From contig CM049311.1 in assembly GCA_026874595.1 (NCBI GenBank), forward strand, positions 4,811,676-4,875,675: 64,000 bases of DNA, written 5' to 3'. Made by a program: the position numbers and the translations under genes. Positions 43,093-56,300 of this stretch are shown one piece after another. The notes under the pieces are model-generated. The model was not told where the DNA came from, did no database searches, and was given only the letters and a program-made list of their open reading frames with translations. Positions within the stretch are counted from its first letter, which is position 1. The number at the start of each line of letters is the position of its first letter. This stretch comes from Sipunculus nudus (lineage: Eukaryota; Annelida; Sipuncula; Golfingiida; Sipunculidae).

Positions 43093-44100
43093 GATAAAGA
43101 AGAAGTTGTGAGTGGACCCCTACTTGCCAGGATGTACCAGGATAAAACCCTACTTTGTTTATAACTGCATTTTGAAAATCTTAAAATTCAGATAAATCCT
43201 CATATGTCATTAAATATATGATTAGATATTATTTATACAATACAATTCTAACATACTTTATTGGAACTCCAACAATCCATTCTGTTGCCAGAGTAAGTAG
43301 TTTTATCAGAACTTCATATCTATATATCTTTTCATTGGTCATTAATACTGAACTTAAAATCCAATACCTGGGTTCAATTATTGCAGTTCAGTACACTGTC
43401 AGACATTTAGAATAAGTATGCAAGCCACTAGTGTGATGGTTGTAATTTTTTTAATAGTCAAGTATTTATTCATTTATTTATGTTTCAAACAGCATTCAAA
43501 CAGCTTTTCTCAATCCATGCTTTCATTAAGCTGGAAAACACCCTGAAGTAAGTACCTCTCTTGTTTGTAATTATGTCCAGAAGGAAAAGGATTACAAGAA
43601 TTATAAAATGGTTAATGTTTGCTCACTCAACAACAAGTTTCTGCAAGGCATTTTACATGTTGTAATTTATTTCTGTACGTCAACATTACAGTGACATTGT
43701 GACACAAACTTATATCAAATTAATTAAGTTTTGTTTTTTAATGTTTTTAAATATTTAATATAATGATAATTACTACAAGTCATATCAGAGTATTAGCATG
43801 TTGTTATTTTCACATTCTCGTTTTTCAAGGATTCATAAAAAACTATTTGATAATTGTTTGTAAATGAAGAATATGTGATATTCACAAATGTATCCTTGGT
43901 CTTGCAGATGTCAGTTTGAGTTTGCATGCCTGTATGTGTATATGAGAGGGAGGACTGGCCATATTCAGAAAGTCCATATAAAGCCATTAAATTAAACATT
44001 CTTAACAATTTAACTCACCTGGTCACAGAGGAATTAATGAGATTAGCATGTGTATGTGCAGATGTCATCTTGTGTCTGCTTGTCCTTTTAACAAAACATC
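43093..44100. other. Unassigned stretch right of the minisatellite
   Basis: AT-rich unique sequence. A few splice-like sites occur (GAA|GTAAGTACC near 43548, GTCTTGCAG near 43907) but no exon between them is convincing. Confidence 0.4.
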
Positions 44101-44114
44101 TTTATTTGCATTAG

Positions 44115-44531
44115 TTGGTTTTGTTCGTTTGCATGAGTTTCTTTAAGAGTGTGTTTGGTTGTGAGATACTAAATGGAACTACAAATCGTCCCACGACAGT
44201 TAAAGTGCTAAATATTGCCAGAAAGGCTTGGAAGGCTGCAGATCTGGTAGAGATTAGGAAGCATGGAACACCCAGCTCCAGGGACAATGAGCAGCCTAAC
44301 AAGAGTATCAGGGATGAGATTTTTCCCACTTTTGTCACTTTTCATCAAGGTCATTTTTGGGAACTGTCACGATCTGTTGAATATCAAAGAAAAGCTGAAG
44401 ATGAGCAATGTAAGAAAACTGTCAAAGAAGCAGTCAGGGCTGTTATGGAGCTTGCACAAAAGCTGGTTCATCAGCTTAAGAGGAAAGCAAGGCTGGCAAA
44501 GTTACAACTCCTTGCAGACAAAGTCGAATGA
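44115..44531 (+). CDS. Hypothetical ORF, 138 codons
   Basis: Longest non-repetitive frame near the CTU1 3' side, starting with a TTG/ATG-rich leader; the plausible coding part begins about residue 14 (GCEILNGTTNRPTTVKVLNI…) and contains IRDEIFPTFVTFHQGHFWEL and a Lys/Arg-rich helical C-terminus. Amino-acid composition looks protein-like, unlike shadow frames nearby. It could be an exon of a plus-strand gene, or a transposon relic. No family recognised. Confidence 0.35.
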   Translation: MVLFVCMSFFKSVFGCEILNGTTNRPTTVKVLNIARKAWKAADLVEIRKHGTPSSRDNEQPNKSIRDEIFPTFVTFHQGHFWELSRSVEYQRKAEDEQCKKTVKEAVRAVMELAQKLVHQLKRKARLAKLQLLADKVE

Positions 44532-44789
44532 AAAAGAAGCAAATCAAACCATTCACATGATCAAAAGGACAGACCCTCCAAAAGGAAAAGATAAAACAAT
44601 TCTGCTGAGTGGAACCCTGACCTCATTAACTAGAATATCAGCAGAAACTGACAAAAGCCCTCAGCCAAAAGAACAGTGTTTGGAGGTGGTAACAGTAACA
44701 AGTACTAAATATCTGTTCTCACACGGATGTATATCTGTACATGTCTCAGTTATAAATTTAAAATGGAGAGGTATGTACCATGATTAATT

Positions 44790-45580
44790 ACAATCCACCA
44801 AATGCTTCCTGAAAAATAAGCTTCTAAGTTTTATTCTATTATCAGTTCTGTGACCTTGAAAAGTAGGTCAAGGTCACCCATCTTCGAACTTGACCGAGAT
44901 TTTGTCGATATACATCTTCACCAAAGAAATAAAATTCCTATTGTGAATCCTTTTAGAGATATCCCACTCACAAGGCCAAAGTTGAAAACTCCAAGAAAAA
45001 TTCATTAAAAATCAAAAATTGCAGGTGGCGCCCCCAAACTTGTGCGGCAGTTACAGACCATCACTCCCTATGATCATAGTAAGTATTGTGAAAATCAAGC
45101 CAATGGTTCCTGAGAAATAAGCTTCTAAATGTTTTTTCTATAATCAGCTCTAAAACGTTGAAAAATAGGTCAAGGTCACCCATCTTCGAACTTGACCGAG
45201 ATTTTGTCAATATACATTTTCACCGAAAAAATCAAATTCCTTCGGTGAATCCTTTTAAAGATATCCCTCTCACAAGCCCAAAGTTGAAAAATCCAAGAAA
45301 AATTCATTAAAAATCAGAAATTGCAGGTGGCGCCCCCAAATTTGTATTGCAGATACAGATTATCAATCCCAATAATCATAGTTAGTTTTGTGAAAATCCA
45401 TCAAATGGTTCCTGAGTAATAAGCATCTAAGTGTTTTTCTATAATCAGCTCTAAAATGTAGAAAAATAGGTCAAGGTCACCCATCTTCAAACTTGACCGA
45501 GATTTTATCGATATACATCTTTACCGAGGAAATAAAATTCTGACGGTGAATCCTTTTCAAGATATCCCGCTCACAAGGTA
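44790..45580. repeat. 301-bp tandem repeat (~2.6 copies)
   Basis: CTTCTAAGT-type starts at 44821, 45122 and 45423, a 301-bp period. Each copy contains AGGTCAAGGTCACCCATCTT, AACTTGACCGAGATTTT, GATATCCC-CTCACAAG, and GCAGGTGGCGCCCCCAAA. It forms the body of a repeat element ending at 45672. Confidence 0.85.
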
Positions 45581-45584
45581 CAAG

Positions 45585-45672
45585 TTAACGGACGCCGGAC
45601 GGGCGGACGGACAGACGGACGGACAGCTTGGGTGACGACAATAGCCCATCAGCCTAAGGGCTGAGGGCTAAT
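45585..45672 (+). mobile_element. 3' end of a GGACGG-tract/hairpin repeat element
   Basis: After the last 301-bp copy comes ACGGACGCCGGACGGGCGGA and further GACGGACA units, then AGCCCATCAGCC-TAA-GGGCTGAGGGCT, a near-perfect hairpin, and then AATAAAA. A similar arrangement (tract, hairpin, TAATAAA) ends the repeats at 59832 and 61791. It looks like a short non-autonomous element family with a 3' hairpin; assignment to a Helitron-like class is inference. Confidence 0.5.
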
Positions 45673-47026
45673 AAAAGCAGAAATTTTAATTAATGGTATT
45701 TCAGCAACACTGCTTTGAAACATTTGATTAAACATAACTTAACATGTACCTCTGGAATCCTACTGCATTGGAAAAAAATGTTATTTTTTGTTTATTATTA
45801 ATCCTGCATGTTTTAATGATATAATCTAAATAAAGGAAGAATTTAATTAAAATCAATACAGACAGTGCAATCTCATATTAAATCATAGCCATTTGAAAAT
45901 ATTCCTATTTACTTTTCACATATAAATAAATCACTGAACTTCATATGGTCGAGTTGGTATGACTTTTTGCCACATGTGTAGCGACTTGGCAGGGTTGTTG
46001 GTGAGTTCACATGGGGTAACTTGACAGTGTAGCAAAGCTGACGTGCTTTCAATGAACCTCATGCAAAATAGTTTAGGCAACAAATTAAATTTTCTTAAGT
46101 ATGTGAGAACCGTCTGCAGAAAAGCCAGTTCTCCACAGGATGCCTCCACCATAATCTCATGCTGGCTAAATCAATCTAAATGAGCTCAAGTGAATAATTT
46201 CCACAAATTTCAATAACTCTTTATACTATGGGATTTCTGCAGCAGAAATATCAGGAAACACAGGAGAGCTTTCAGTGCTGGGATCTGAGACTTGTCCACA
46301 AAGAATGGTCACTTGTTAAATGAATTTAATTTATTGTAATGCCAGCTCTATTTATTAATGGAAGTAGGATGTAAGAAGCGTTTATCCCCGAATATTTATC
46401 CAAACTGTTTATCAACAACTCAAGTAAAACCTTACAACACTGCATACATGTCTTTAATCTAACCATTCATCATGTTAACAAACCACACAGTGGTCTGCTT
46501 GCTATCAAGAATACTGCCACTATTGTGTGATGATGGTTTCCATAAGTGCATACACATTTGGTCCATTATAAACAATGTATATTACACTAGAATAATTGAC
46601 TAGGTTGCCATAACTTATGATTTAAAATACAAATATTAGATGCATGTCATTTAAAACCTGTTTTCTGCAAATGGACCTGTGTTGGGCCACACCAAATATG
46701 TTTTGTTCCACAGAATTACTATATTTTTCAAAATTCACAGATTTATTATTTCTTTTGAGAATGAGCACCAAATCTTCACAGATGTTAAAAGAATCCATAA
46801 AGGGTTCATAAAAATGGGAATAGGTTTGTATGGAGTGGCAGAAAATTTTGGTACCCTTTCTACAATTTAGCAAATCCCATATACTTTTTCATAAATTTGC
46901 TCTGATGCCCCATAATTAGGGTCCTTGAGTGTGATAACAAATTTTTTTTTTGGTGTAGCCTTGTGAGTTTCCATACCCTTCAATCTCTTGTAATTTCCTA
47001 TAAATTCTACATGAATCAACAAATCA
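45673..47026. other. Region downstream of CTU1
   Basis: AT-rich, with no convincing ORF. The minus-strand AATAAA at 46742-46747 (plus strand TTTATT), about 280 bp past the CTU1 stop, is a candidate poly(A) signal; other AT-rich candidates exist. Confidence 0.4.
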
Positions 47027-47350
47027 TCACCATTCTATGTCATTCTTGACTTTTGACTGTGGCTGAGCAGAAGAGCTACCAGGTTTGCCTGACACTGGCA
47101 ACACTGTATCAACATTAAACAGGGTCATATTGGCCAGGGCATCTTCCATTGGACCAGATATATCATTTGTGTTGTTATGACTAGTTTTACTTGATGAAGG
47201 CACTTCTTCCTTGGTTGCTTTGTCACAGGTGTTCATGGCGCCATCTGGTGCTGTACCCAAAGACCTGGTAGCTTTTGTCTGGCCAGCACATGCACATGAC
47301 CCCTGACATCCTGAAGAGCCACTCCTGCCCTCTGCAGCCTCCTTTGCTAA
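47027..47350 (-). CDS. CTU1: CTU1 last coding exon (C-terminal extension)
   Basis: 324 bp including TGA, acceptor ATTGCTTGTAG, phase 0. Opens [20 protein letters not shown], then a Ser/Thr/Asn-rich low-complexity tail ending VKNDIEW. The tail is lineage-specific in appearance; an internal Met at 47260 could be mistaken for a start. Confidence 0.9.
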   Translation of the reverse strand, partial: LAKEAAEGRSGSSGCQGSCACAGQTKATRSLGTAPDGAMNTCDKATKEEVPSSSKTSHNNTNDISGPMEDALANMTLFNVDTVLPVSGKPGSSSAQPQSKVKNDIEW

Positions 47351-50300
47351 CTACAAGCAATTAATTTAATTACTTTTATTTACATTTAGAGAGATTTTTT
47401 ATATAAATTTTCAAACCTTTTGTATTCTTTTTTTTATCCTCAATTTCTGTTAATGAAGAGTTATTTTGAAGAAATAAAAAGTACAATGAACATCTGCCAG
47501 ATTATTTTGATTAAATTATGAGATATGATGTTTGGATTTATTTCTTAACACAACAGGATGACAGCAGACTTAGTGTTAAAGTCTAGTTTGACAATATCAA
47601 GTGTGGCAGTGAGGTTCTAGGTCTCTGCCCTGTGATTATTTTGAAATATCTGAAATATGCCTCTCATAATAACATGTAAAATAATCAAAATTTAAGCAGA
47701 CTCACCCTTCTGACTTTGTGCGTCTTGCCAATGCCAAGTCTGAAACATAATGCTCTGATATTACACAGTGGATTTTATGAGTATACATGTTCTTCAGGTT
47801 ACACCATTTACAGATAAAACTGTTCATGTTTGAGCAGTAATGTAAAAGCTTACATAAAGACCAGGATAACACATAAAGGTTGTTCATTTAAAATCTAGAT
47901 TTGATAACGGTATTTTTATAGATAAATATGAAGATGAAATGTAATATGAAACTATTTAAATGTCAGCTTCTCACATATATATATGACAAACTTTTCCCCT
48001 CCCCTCAGTGTGATTATTGTTGCAAGCAAATATACTAATTTGAAATCCCTTGTATCTTTAAATTAACATGGAAACTGAACAAATAACAAAATATGCAAAG
48101 TATCTAAAGTGATAAATGTACTAGATCACACCTTGGGATACAAGTAATACTTCATACACCAACAGACAAAACATATATAACTAACCTTGGAAGTCCTGTA
48201 TTTAACCCCTCTAGCAGAACACAAGCTTTACACACTGGTTGACTAGAGATGTAACCACATCGCTCACATATACCTACAAAGGCCAATAAAAGACAAACAG
48301 GTGTAAGAACCTTCAAGCCTAAACAAATAACTATATAGCAAATCTGATACAATGAATAGATATTCCTCCATGAAAAGAACCATTTAATTTAAAATATGCT
48401 GATTTACTTTTAAAAGGTAGTGTATTACAGTGTTCCATTAGAACTTTTGAATAAATAATTAGTTTTGAGATCCTGAGCTAGTAAACACAATAAAATCTTA
48501 CCAATATTCACTTGATGAAAATAAGTCCGATATTATTTTACTATTTAATTTACTCTACTTTATATTTACCTAAAACCAACACTTTTTAATCTGTTCATAA
48601 TTGAAGAACATGGCAGAGCTTTCCCTGCTGACAAATTAACACAGAATCTTAGCACACCTTGTTTTGGCATCTTGACTTGTTTCTTCACGGCAAAGCTTTC
48701 TCCAGAATGTATTATGTCTGCAAAATAAAATTACAATTAATAAGTGTGGGCCTTTGAACAAATTCAACTATGCACTTGCTGATAAATATATTTAATCCTT
48801 ACTGAACCAGAAGGGAGACCAATGATAAACGTTAAACATCAGAAAACAAGGAATCGTTTATTGGATAAATGGTGTATTCCAAATACTGTTTATTTCATTA
48901 CACCAAATACAGTTATACCTTCAAAAACCCTTTATAACAAATGATAAATCCCTGTTGGGTCAAATTTGCTTTATTTAAACACTCAATTTGTTCCAATGCC
49001 TGTAATTTTATTTTAATATTTTCATGTAAACCCCAGTTGTGCCAAACCTGAATAGATTGCAATTTTTCTCACAATCCTTTCTTCTCCGGCCTACTTTGAC
49101 ACTGCATGGTTGAATTGCACCTCTGTTTTAAAATATATACTGTAAAGCAAATATTGTGAAAAGATTTTGTATCCTAATTTTTTTTTTAACATCACAAGTA
49201 AATCTGAAACTAAAACTGTAGGATACACACCTATGATTGAGCTTGGTCTGATCGCCTCTGCATCTTTGATATAAGCTCTGGCATAACCCCTGCAAAAATA
49301 ATATTCTAGGGTCAATTTTAATCATGTGAAAATTAAAAGAGTGCTGAATTCATATGCATAAATAGAGTTTGTGTGAATTATCATGTCTAAGAATAAGTTC
49401 AAAACACAAGAGAATATCTCCCCTGACTAGGTAAATATGAAAATATCAGATTCAACTCACAGTAAGAACATGTACCAGAAGCTATGCATACTTTTAACTG
49501 TGAAACAAAGTTGTATGTGTGGGAGAAATGTCAAACATTTCAACTACCCTCCATGTCATTGCAAATTATCTCAGAATGTCAAATTTAGGAGAACCTGCTG
49601 TAGCTACTATAAAGCTTTATATCTAATGATTGTTTCTTCATGTTATAACAATTTTAATGATTTGACTAAAAAACTAAAATATATGTAAAAGTATGAAAAG
49701 GAAAGTGCTAACCTGTAGGCATTAGGGGAGTAGATACATTCTGTTGAAAAATAATCCAGCTTCTTGAAGTAAGCATACCTACAAAACATGGTAAACAATA
49801 AATAGAACATCAGTAGTACTGGTCTATTTTTTACTATGTATTTGGCAGTTTAATAGTACATCATTGAAGTTTTCAATTTTCAATTTAAATGGTCATAAAC
49901 ACTACCATACATTCATAATGGTGTAAAAATGTCTATGTTTATAAAATCTATATATGTTATCAACTATGGCATTTACATAAAGAAAGGAGAACATGGGATT
50001 TATAAGTTAATGTAATACATTGTTTTTGTATATTCTACATCTATAATCTATATCTCCTATTTTTATCAGATATTTGTGTTCAAGATAATCATGTTGTGTA
50101 TCACATCATCTTGTCTTTCTAATGATAAAATGTAATTTTGATAAGATGTTTTGGAAAGATGTATACTTACATAACAATTTCCTTCTCATAAGTAAATTTA
50201 AATGGCTTACTCCTGGGAATAGCCCCCTCAGTGCCCTGAAACACAAAATATAAACATAGCACCTCTATCATTGGGAATTTTGTGTATATGTGCTTTAAAC

Positions 50301-53300
50301 TACTCAATATTGTCCCAACTAAATGATGGTCCAATGAAATATTCAGATAATGAATGATTTAGATCATATATATGAGTGTACATAAATAAAATATCAATGC
50401 ATCTTAAAGTATGCCTGAGTATATAAATAAACAAGTGAACTGTATCCTACATCGTTGGTGTATTATGGGTGAACAAATTACTTCTGCAGCTATTTAATTT
50501 TATGCTTTGCATAAAAGTGCTTACACATCTTACAAAGGAGAGACACAAGTCCTTTCTTCAGGAACATGCCCAATATATACTCACTGTGTTAATGGCTGTA
50601 CACCTCTGCAGCCTGGCAATATCTCCTCGCAGGACTATAAAAGAAAGTGAATATCAACCAAGATTTATAAAGACAAAACCACCCTCCAGCCACCAGAGAA
50701 TACAAATATAAACATATTATGAGAACTTTGATTTGCCATTTACTGTACCATTCATCAGTATCAGTTCAAATATATCTTTAAATAAACAGTCACTGAACAG
50801 ACACATTTCTGTGGTAGAATATTAACTCTTCAATTAAATTACTATTGAATGCATTGATTTTTTTTTTCAAATTTGCATATAAATATCAGCAATATTAATG
50901 AGATAGCAAGGATATTATCAAGGAAAATGAATGAAAATGTGTGCAAAAAAAATTATATATTTATTTAAGGTACAATGCCTTGTAAAAAATTCTAACAAAA
51001 TCTTAACAAGTTAGCATGCCCCATGATGTAAGCATGCTAAGACAGTCATTCAGATAGAATTCTTCTGTACAGTAAATAGGAAAACCCTTCTGTTTTAATC
51101 ACAGGAACTTACCATTCATAATAACAGTCTCAGCAATATCATCAGCATTATGTCCTGTGAAATTAAACAAGGATTACTTCACGGAGGATGAACTTTGCAG
51201 ATTCCCTAACCACAAAAATACAATAAATATAAAGTATACAAATGTACATTTTTTAAAGAATATGACAATGGCCTGTTTAAGGGATAATCTACTGAGCAAG
51301 GATAAAGGTAATTAATTAATGAGAACGATGTGTTATTAAGTATATTCTATATTTCAGGTTTTAAAAATATATTGGGCTACTATGTATATTCATCAAAACC
51401 AATTATTGAGACATGATATATCTCTAGGGTTCTCTAGAGATATCCTCATTTTCCTGTTGAGGCATGCATACTTATGTGTAATTGTTAAAAGCATTATACC
51501 TTCTTATACAGGAGCAACATAATGATACATGCAAGAATACCTGCTAAAATTAACACTGGTGATAGTTTACTTTTAATATTCCCTTGTAGAATATCATCAG
51601 GGTTCCATATAGTTGAATCCATACATATTTTAATTTCTATCAAGGACTTGCCTTCGAAATTTGATTAAGGTTACCTTGCCAATTACCCAAGTTTGTAACT
51701 GTATGACAATATTTATGATGCTAAACATTCACTATGCATTGTTCTGAGGCATATAAAAGTAAGAATAGTTGAAAGGTTTATCCCTATCCCATCTCAACCT
51801 AACTGGCATAAATGGTTTAAATAAATCATAAATAACAAAAGTTAAAACATAAGTATAATGAACCTGTGACAATCTTGTCAACATTGAGTAACATGGCACC
51901 CCTGTCCAATGCCTGTCTTCTGAAGACTCCGCAGAATGTACCTGAAACAAGAAACATGACTCTGTTAACTAGATCACTTCTACAAGGCAAATATGTAAGT
52001 ATGTTGTTATAATGATTTATTTAATAATTTAATACTGTTGACAATTCTAAATTTCTACTATATTCAAATTATACATTATACATATTGCCTGGCAAACCTG
52101 TTAGAAATACAATTTTTTTCTTTAATTTTTTAATTAAAGAAGACGACAAATAAGTACATGTATAAATCTCAAAAACTGTAAATAAAAGCCAAGGCAACAC
52201 TATATATTCATACTGTCATATTTAAGACTGGATCATTTGAATGTACAGAAAGACCTGCTAGAATCAGTTTAATCTTTAAATGAACTAATCAGGATGCAAC
52301 TGAAAAAAGGTACTATGTGTCTGATGGAATCACATCTAAGGCACTTCTATGATTGCTGCTCATAATTTGATAAATGCAAAAAAATATCTGGTGAATGAAT
52401 AATACTTACAGTTGTTTTTCAGTCCAATCTGCTCAACGATGGCATCCATTGTCCACCCATACAGTTCCTGAAACAGAAATATGATGTATAAATCCCTGCA
52501 AAAATACCTAGAGCATACTAAATCTTATATAACATTTTTATTTATGTAAAATAATCATGTTCAGTTGAAGCATGTCAAGTTACTGGTTTAAGATGTGAAA
52601 AGGTAAAAGCAGGTCTCCCCTTAAGAACACTCTTCTTACAAAATATAAAACTTAAATATAATTCGATAAATCTTACCCTATGTTAAAGATATAGGAAAAA
52701 CTATGTTAACTCTGTAAACTTATTTTCTATTTCTATACAAGGTTATATGAAATATACAAGTAACCTTGGATGTCAACCTTATTATTCAATTGAACATACC
52801 TCATAAGACACTATCTTCAATGGCAGATCATATTGTTGCTGGTTTCTCTTCACAGTCTGTAAAATTTATACAACCATAACATTAAATATTTCAAATATTA
52901 TATATTTACTAAATAAGCCATACCACTGTGAGTATTTCCATGGCATTATGCACTGGGATTACTGTTGAACAGCAGCCTATGATTTCTCTAGTTTATTTTT
53001 TCTTTGATACATCAGTTTAAGTGACACTTATATCAGTTCTCAGAGAGAATATACACTTTTTCCACAATACTCAAAGCCTTGTTGCACTTTCAAGAAAACA
53101 CCTTTGGTTCAAGCCCAGGAGCTCTCACATAATACATTTACACATTACTAGATTCATCTATAGGAAAAAAATGCTTGGAAATAACAAAATGGCACAACAC
53201 TGGACTTGCTTCCCATCCCAGCAGCTTAGGTGTAAACTAATGAGTTGCCGAAGAAAGCAGAGCCTCGTTAATCTAAGTAACTGGTTCTGCCTTTTCTGGA

Positions 53301-56300
53301 TAAGCAGGTAAAATGGGTCTATCCAATAAACTTTAAAACACCTGAGCCTGAAAAGCCACAAAATGTGTTTATTTTCCATCACCCAAACATACACAAATAA
53401 TGGAGAAGTTGATTTTCATTATGTTACCATGGTAATGATAAAAGATATTAACTAACCTCCAGGGAGTCATCACGGTAACCAGTGATCCCTTCATCCACTG
53501 ATAACAAGATGAGCTTCAGGCCGTAGTCATATCGCTCATTCAGCAGCTTCATCACATAGGCCAGCACTGTGGAGTCTGAGTACAGATAAAAAGATAATTA
53601 ATTCCTGTAATATTCTATACATGAACAAAGATGGCTAAATGCATTTTTTAATGTTATTGCAACTGATATTTTCACAATAGTGGAACAACAATAATAATAA
53701 TAATAATTTATAATATATACTGAGCTCATACCAGGTACACCTGCTAGGCTGCTAACAAGCCCATTGCATGCAGACATGAAATAATGAGTATAAGTAAGCA
53801 GCAATAATAAATTTCAATATCAATACACCTAACTCTTGTCTGTTACTATACTATAGCCGTCCTTACAATAATTTTACTAATATCTACCTGTTATTTGACT
53901 ATCTGCCTGTTTATAAGATTGACAATTCTGTAAAGGTCATGATTTTGTTTCAATAAAATTTTGTTGAGCCATGGGACAGAAAAAGAACTGTTGCATTTCC
54001 AGGATACTTAAGCACTATCATTGGTTGTACATCCTGTCTTGTATACAAATGCAACTGGTGCTGCCATCTGTAAGGATATTTTTTCATATTATCATGGATA
54101 TACAGCAGTATCAATTACTATCATAATGTTTTGCATAAGAAATGTAAAAATGTTGGTTGATTAATCACCAACACAGCAGTTTTACCCAGGTTATGTACTC
54201 TCTGTAGAATCAAGAATGAACATTTGATTAACCTTTCCCTCCAGAGGCCCCAATAGCCACAACTTCTCCCTTCTTGAACAGCTTGGCATCAGTGATGGTC
54301 TTGTGGACTTCTTCTTCAAAAGCATAGAAGAAACACTCCTTGCACAATGCTGCTCCCTTCAATAGAAAAAGAAAATATGTAAATCACAACAGTTTCATCT
54401 TTTTTCATTTTTGACACAGGAAATGTCTGATGAACATTATGAACCAACACTATCATGGAGGTAAAAAATCAGTGTCAATATTGTCAAAAAAATTGCCAAA
54501 TCAGTTGATCTCAAAATAAATCATGTTATGTGTATTTATAGATGAAGTCTTGCTTATGTCCTAAAACAAGCTATCATCTCCAGATTTAGAGGATTTCAGT
54601 TATCTGATTAGTTAAGCATTACCCAATTAAGTTTAATACAGTAAGTTTAATAAGGGGGGGGGGTTGCAGGATGTAGCCTCCTTCCATTTAATTGAATACA
54701 AACATTCCATTAACAAAATTTGGAAATGCCATGCAGCTTAGCCAAACATTTTCCGTAAGTATATAAAATGTGCACACATTGTGGATGTTTGTATAATAAA
54801 AGTTTGCAAATACAGTTGCTAAATAATATTCTTAATCATGTCAAATATGCACTCAACATTTATATGTATATAAACAACCCCATGCCGTCACTCAAATGAA
54901 CATCTTTGCCTGCTGTGTGGTTATCTTTGAAATTCTCACTAATGGAGGTCAGTAGTGGCCAATATGTCCGCCTCTATGTTTGTGGTAGTGTTAAGTCATG
55001 TGATTAAGAACCCTATCCTCAAGGTCACACCCCAGACCTTCACTGCACGAAGCTTTCCATTATTTTTATACATAAATACCTTCTCAGTTATTCAGTTTTT
55101 AAAATGTTTATAAAATGAGTTCTTGACTTTGTAAAGGCCAAAGAAAAAAACAGTTGCTGAAAAACACCTTTTTCCCTAAAATATTGCATAAAAGAATGGC
55201 CTAGAGCAACAAATAGTCTTCCACCATATGTTTACCAAGGAAAATGTTGCATCAGTGATACCGAAATTTACCGAAACCTTGACAAGAAACTGTTTTTATA
55301 TAAACAAGGGACCCATGGGTCACGGCGCTCAGCTGTTATATATGATAAAAAATATGATTTGGGAAAGAGGCACATGTTTGTTTTGTGTGGTAATAAATGT
55401 AAGCTTTATTATGAGTTGTTGGTGTTTAGCTTATGAATGATTTTGATAGTATCTTTGGAGACAGGGAAGAGGATTGATTTCATTTATTTTATTAACAAAT
55501 GGAGTGCTATTGTCACACAGATTTTGACTTGGCCAAATAACTTATGAGCAGCACATATTATAAAAGAGTTTAACTATTAATTAAAATTTAATAACAAATA
55601 TTGTGCCAATATAATTTTTATTTTAAAAAAATAATAAGAAAATCATATGATTTTTTAAAATAAAATATAACTGAAATGATTATTGAAATAATATTATAGA
55701 ATATATTCATGAATGCATTCATGAATACATTTTGAAAAAATCTGCACTGGCATTCAAATACTTTCATTTTTACCTGAATTCCCATTCTTATGCAATAAAA
55801 TTTTTTAATGCAGTCCATATTCATAATCGTATTCAAATACATTTGCAAAGCATTCGCACCATGTCTAGTATTTATTCAGTTTTAGCCAAACAAAGATGTT
55901 GAGAATCCAGAATATACAAAATTCACAAATTTAAATAATGATCATAAGTACCTGGTTGTATGGCTTTTATTTATATTAAAAAAAACAAGGGACCCATGGG
56001 TCACGGCGCTCAGCTGATCATGATTGGACTATAAATGTATCATCATTGTGATACTATATTGAGTAGATAAAGCTTAGAATATCATGGTCATGTTGGGCTT
56101 TTATAAAGGAATATAATTTAATATGTGAGTAAATGATATATGAAATAACCTGACTGATGGATTAATATGGAGTAAAATATAGTGGTTTATTTTTTATTTA
56201 TTTGGGAGGGGTCGAAAAAAAGCAATTTATTTAAGCAAAATGAATGCAATTGCTAAGCAGTGGTATAATGATGATAAGGCTATTTGTTGAAGGGTCTTTA

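Noticed and set aside
49437-49688. Plus-strand frames within the CTU1 region (also 50469-50711, 53021-53311)
   Set aside because: They overlap CTU1 introns or exons on the opposite strand and show no conserved motif.
53095-53125. tRNA B box (GGTTCAAGCCC)
   Set aside because: No A box or cloverleaf could be found around it, so neither a tRNA gene nor a SINE is supported there.
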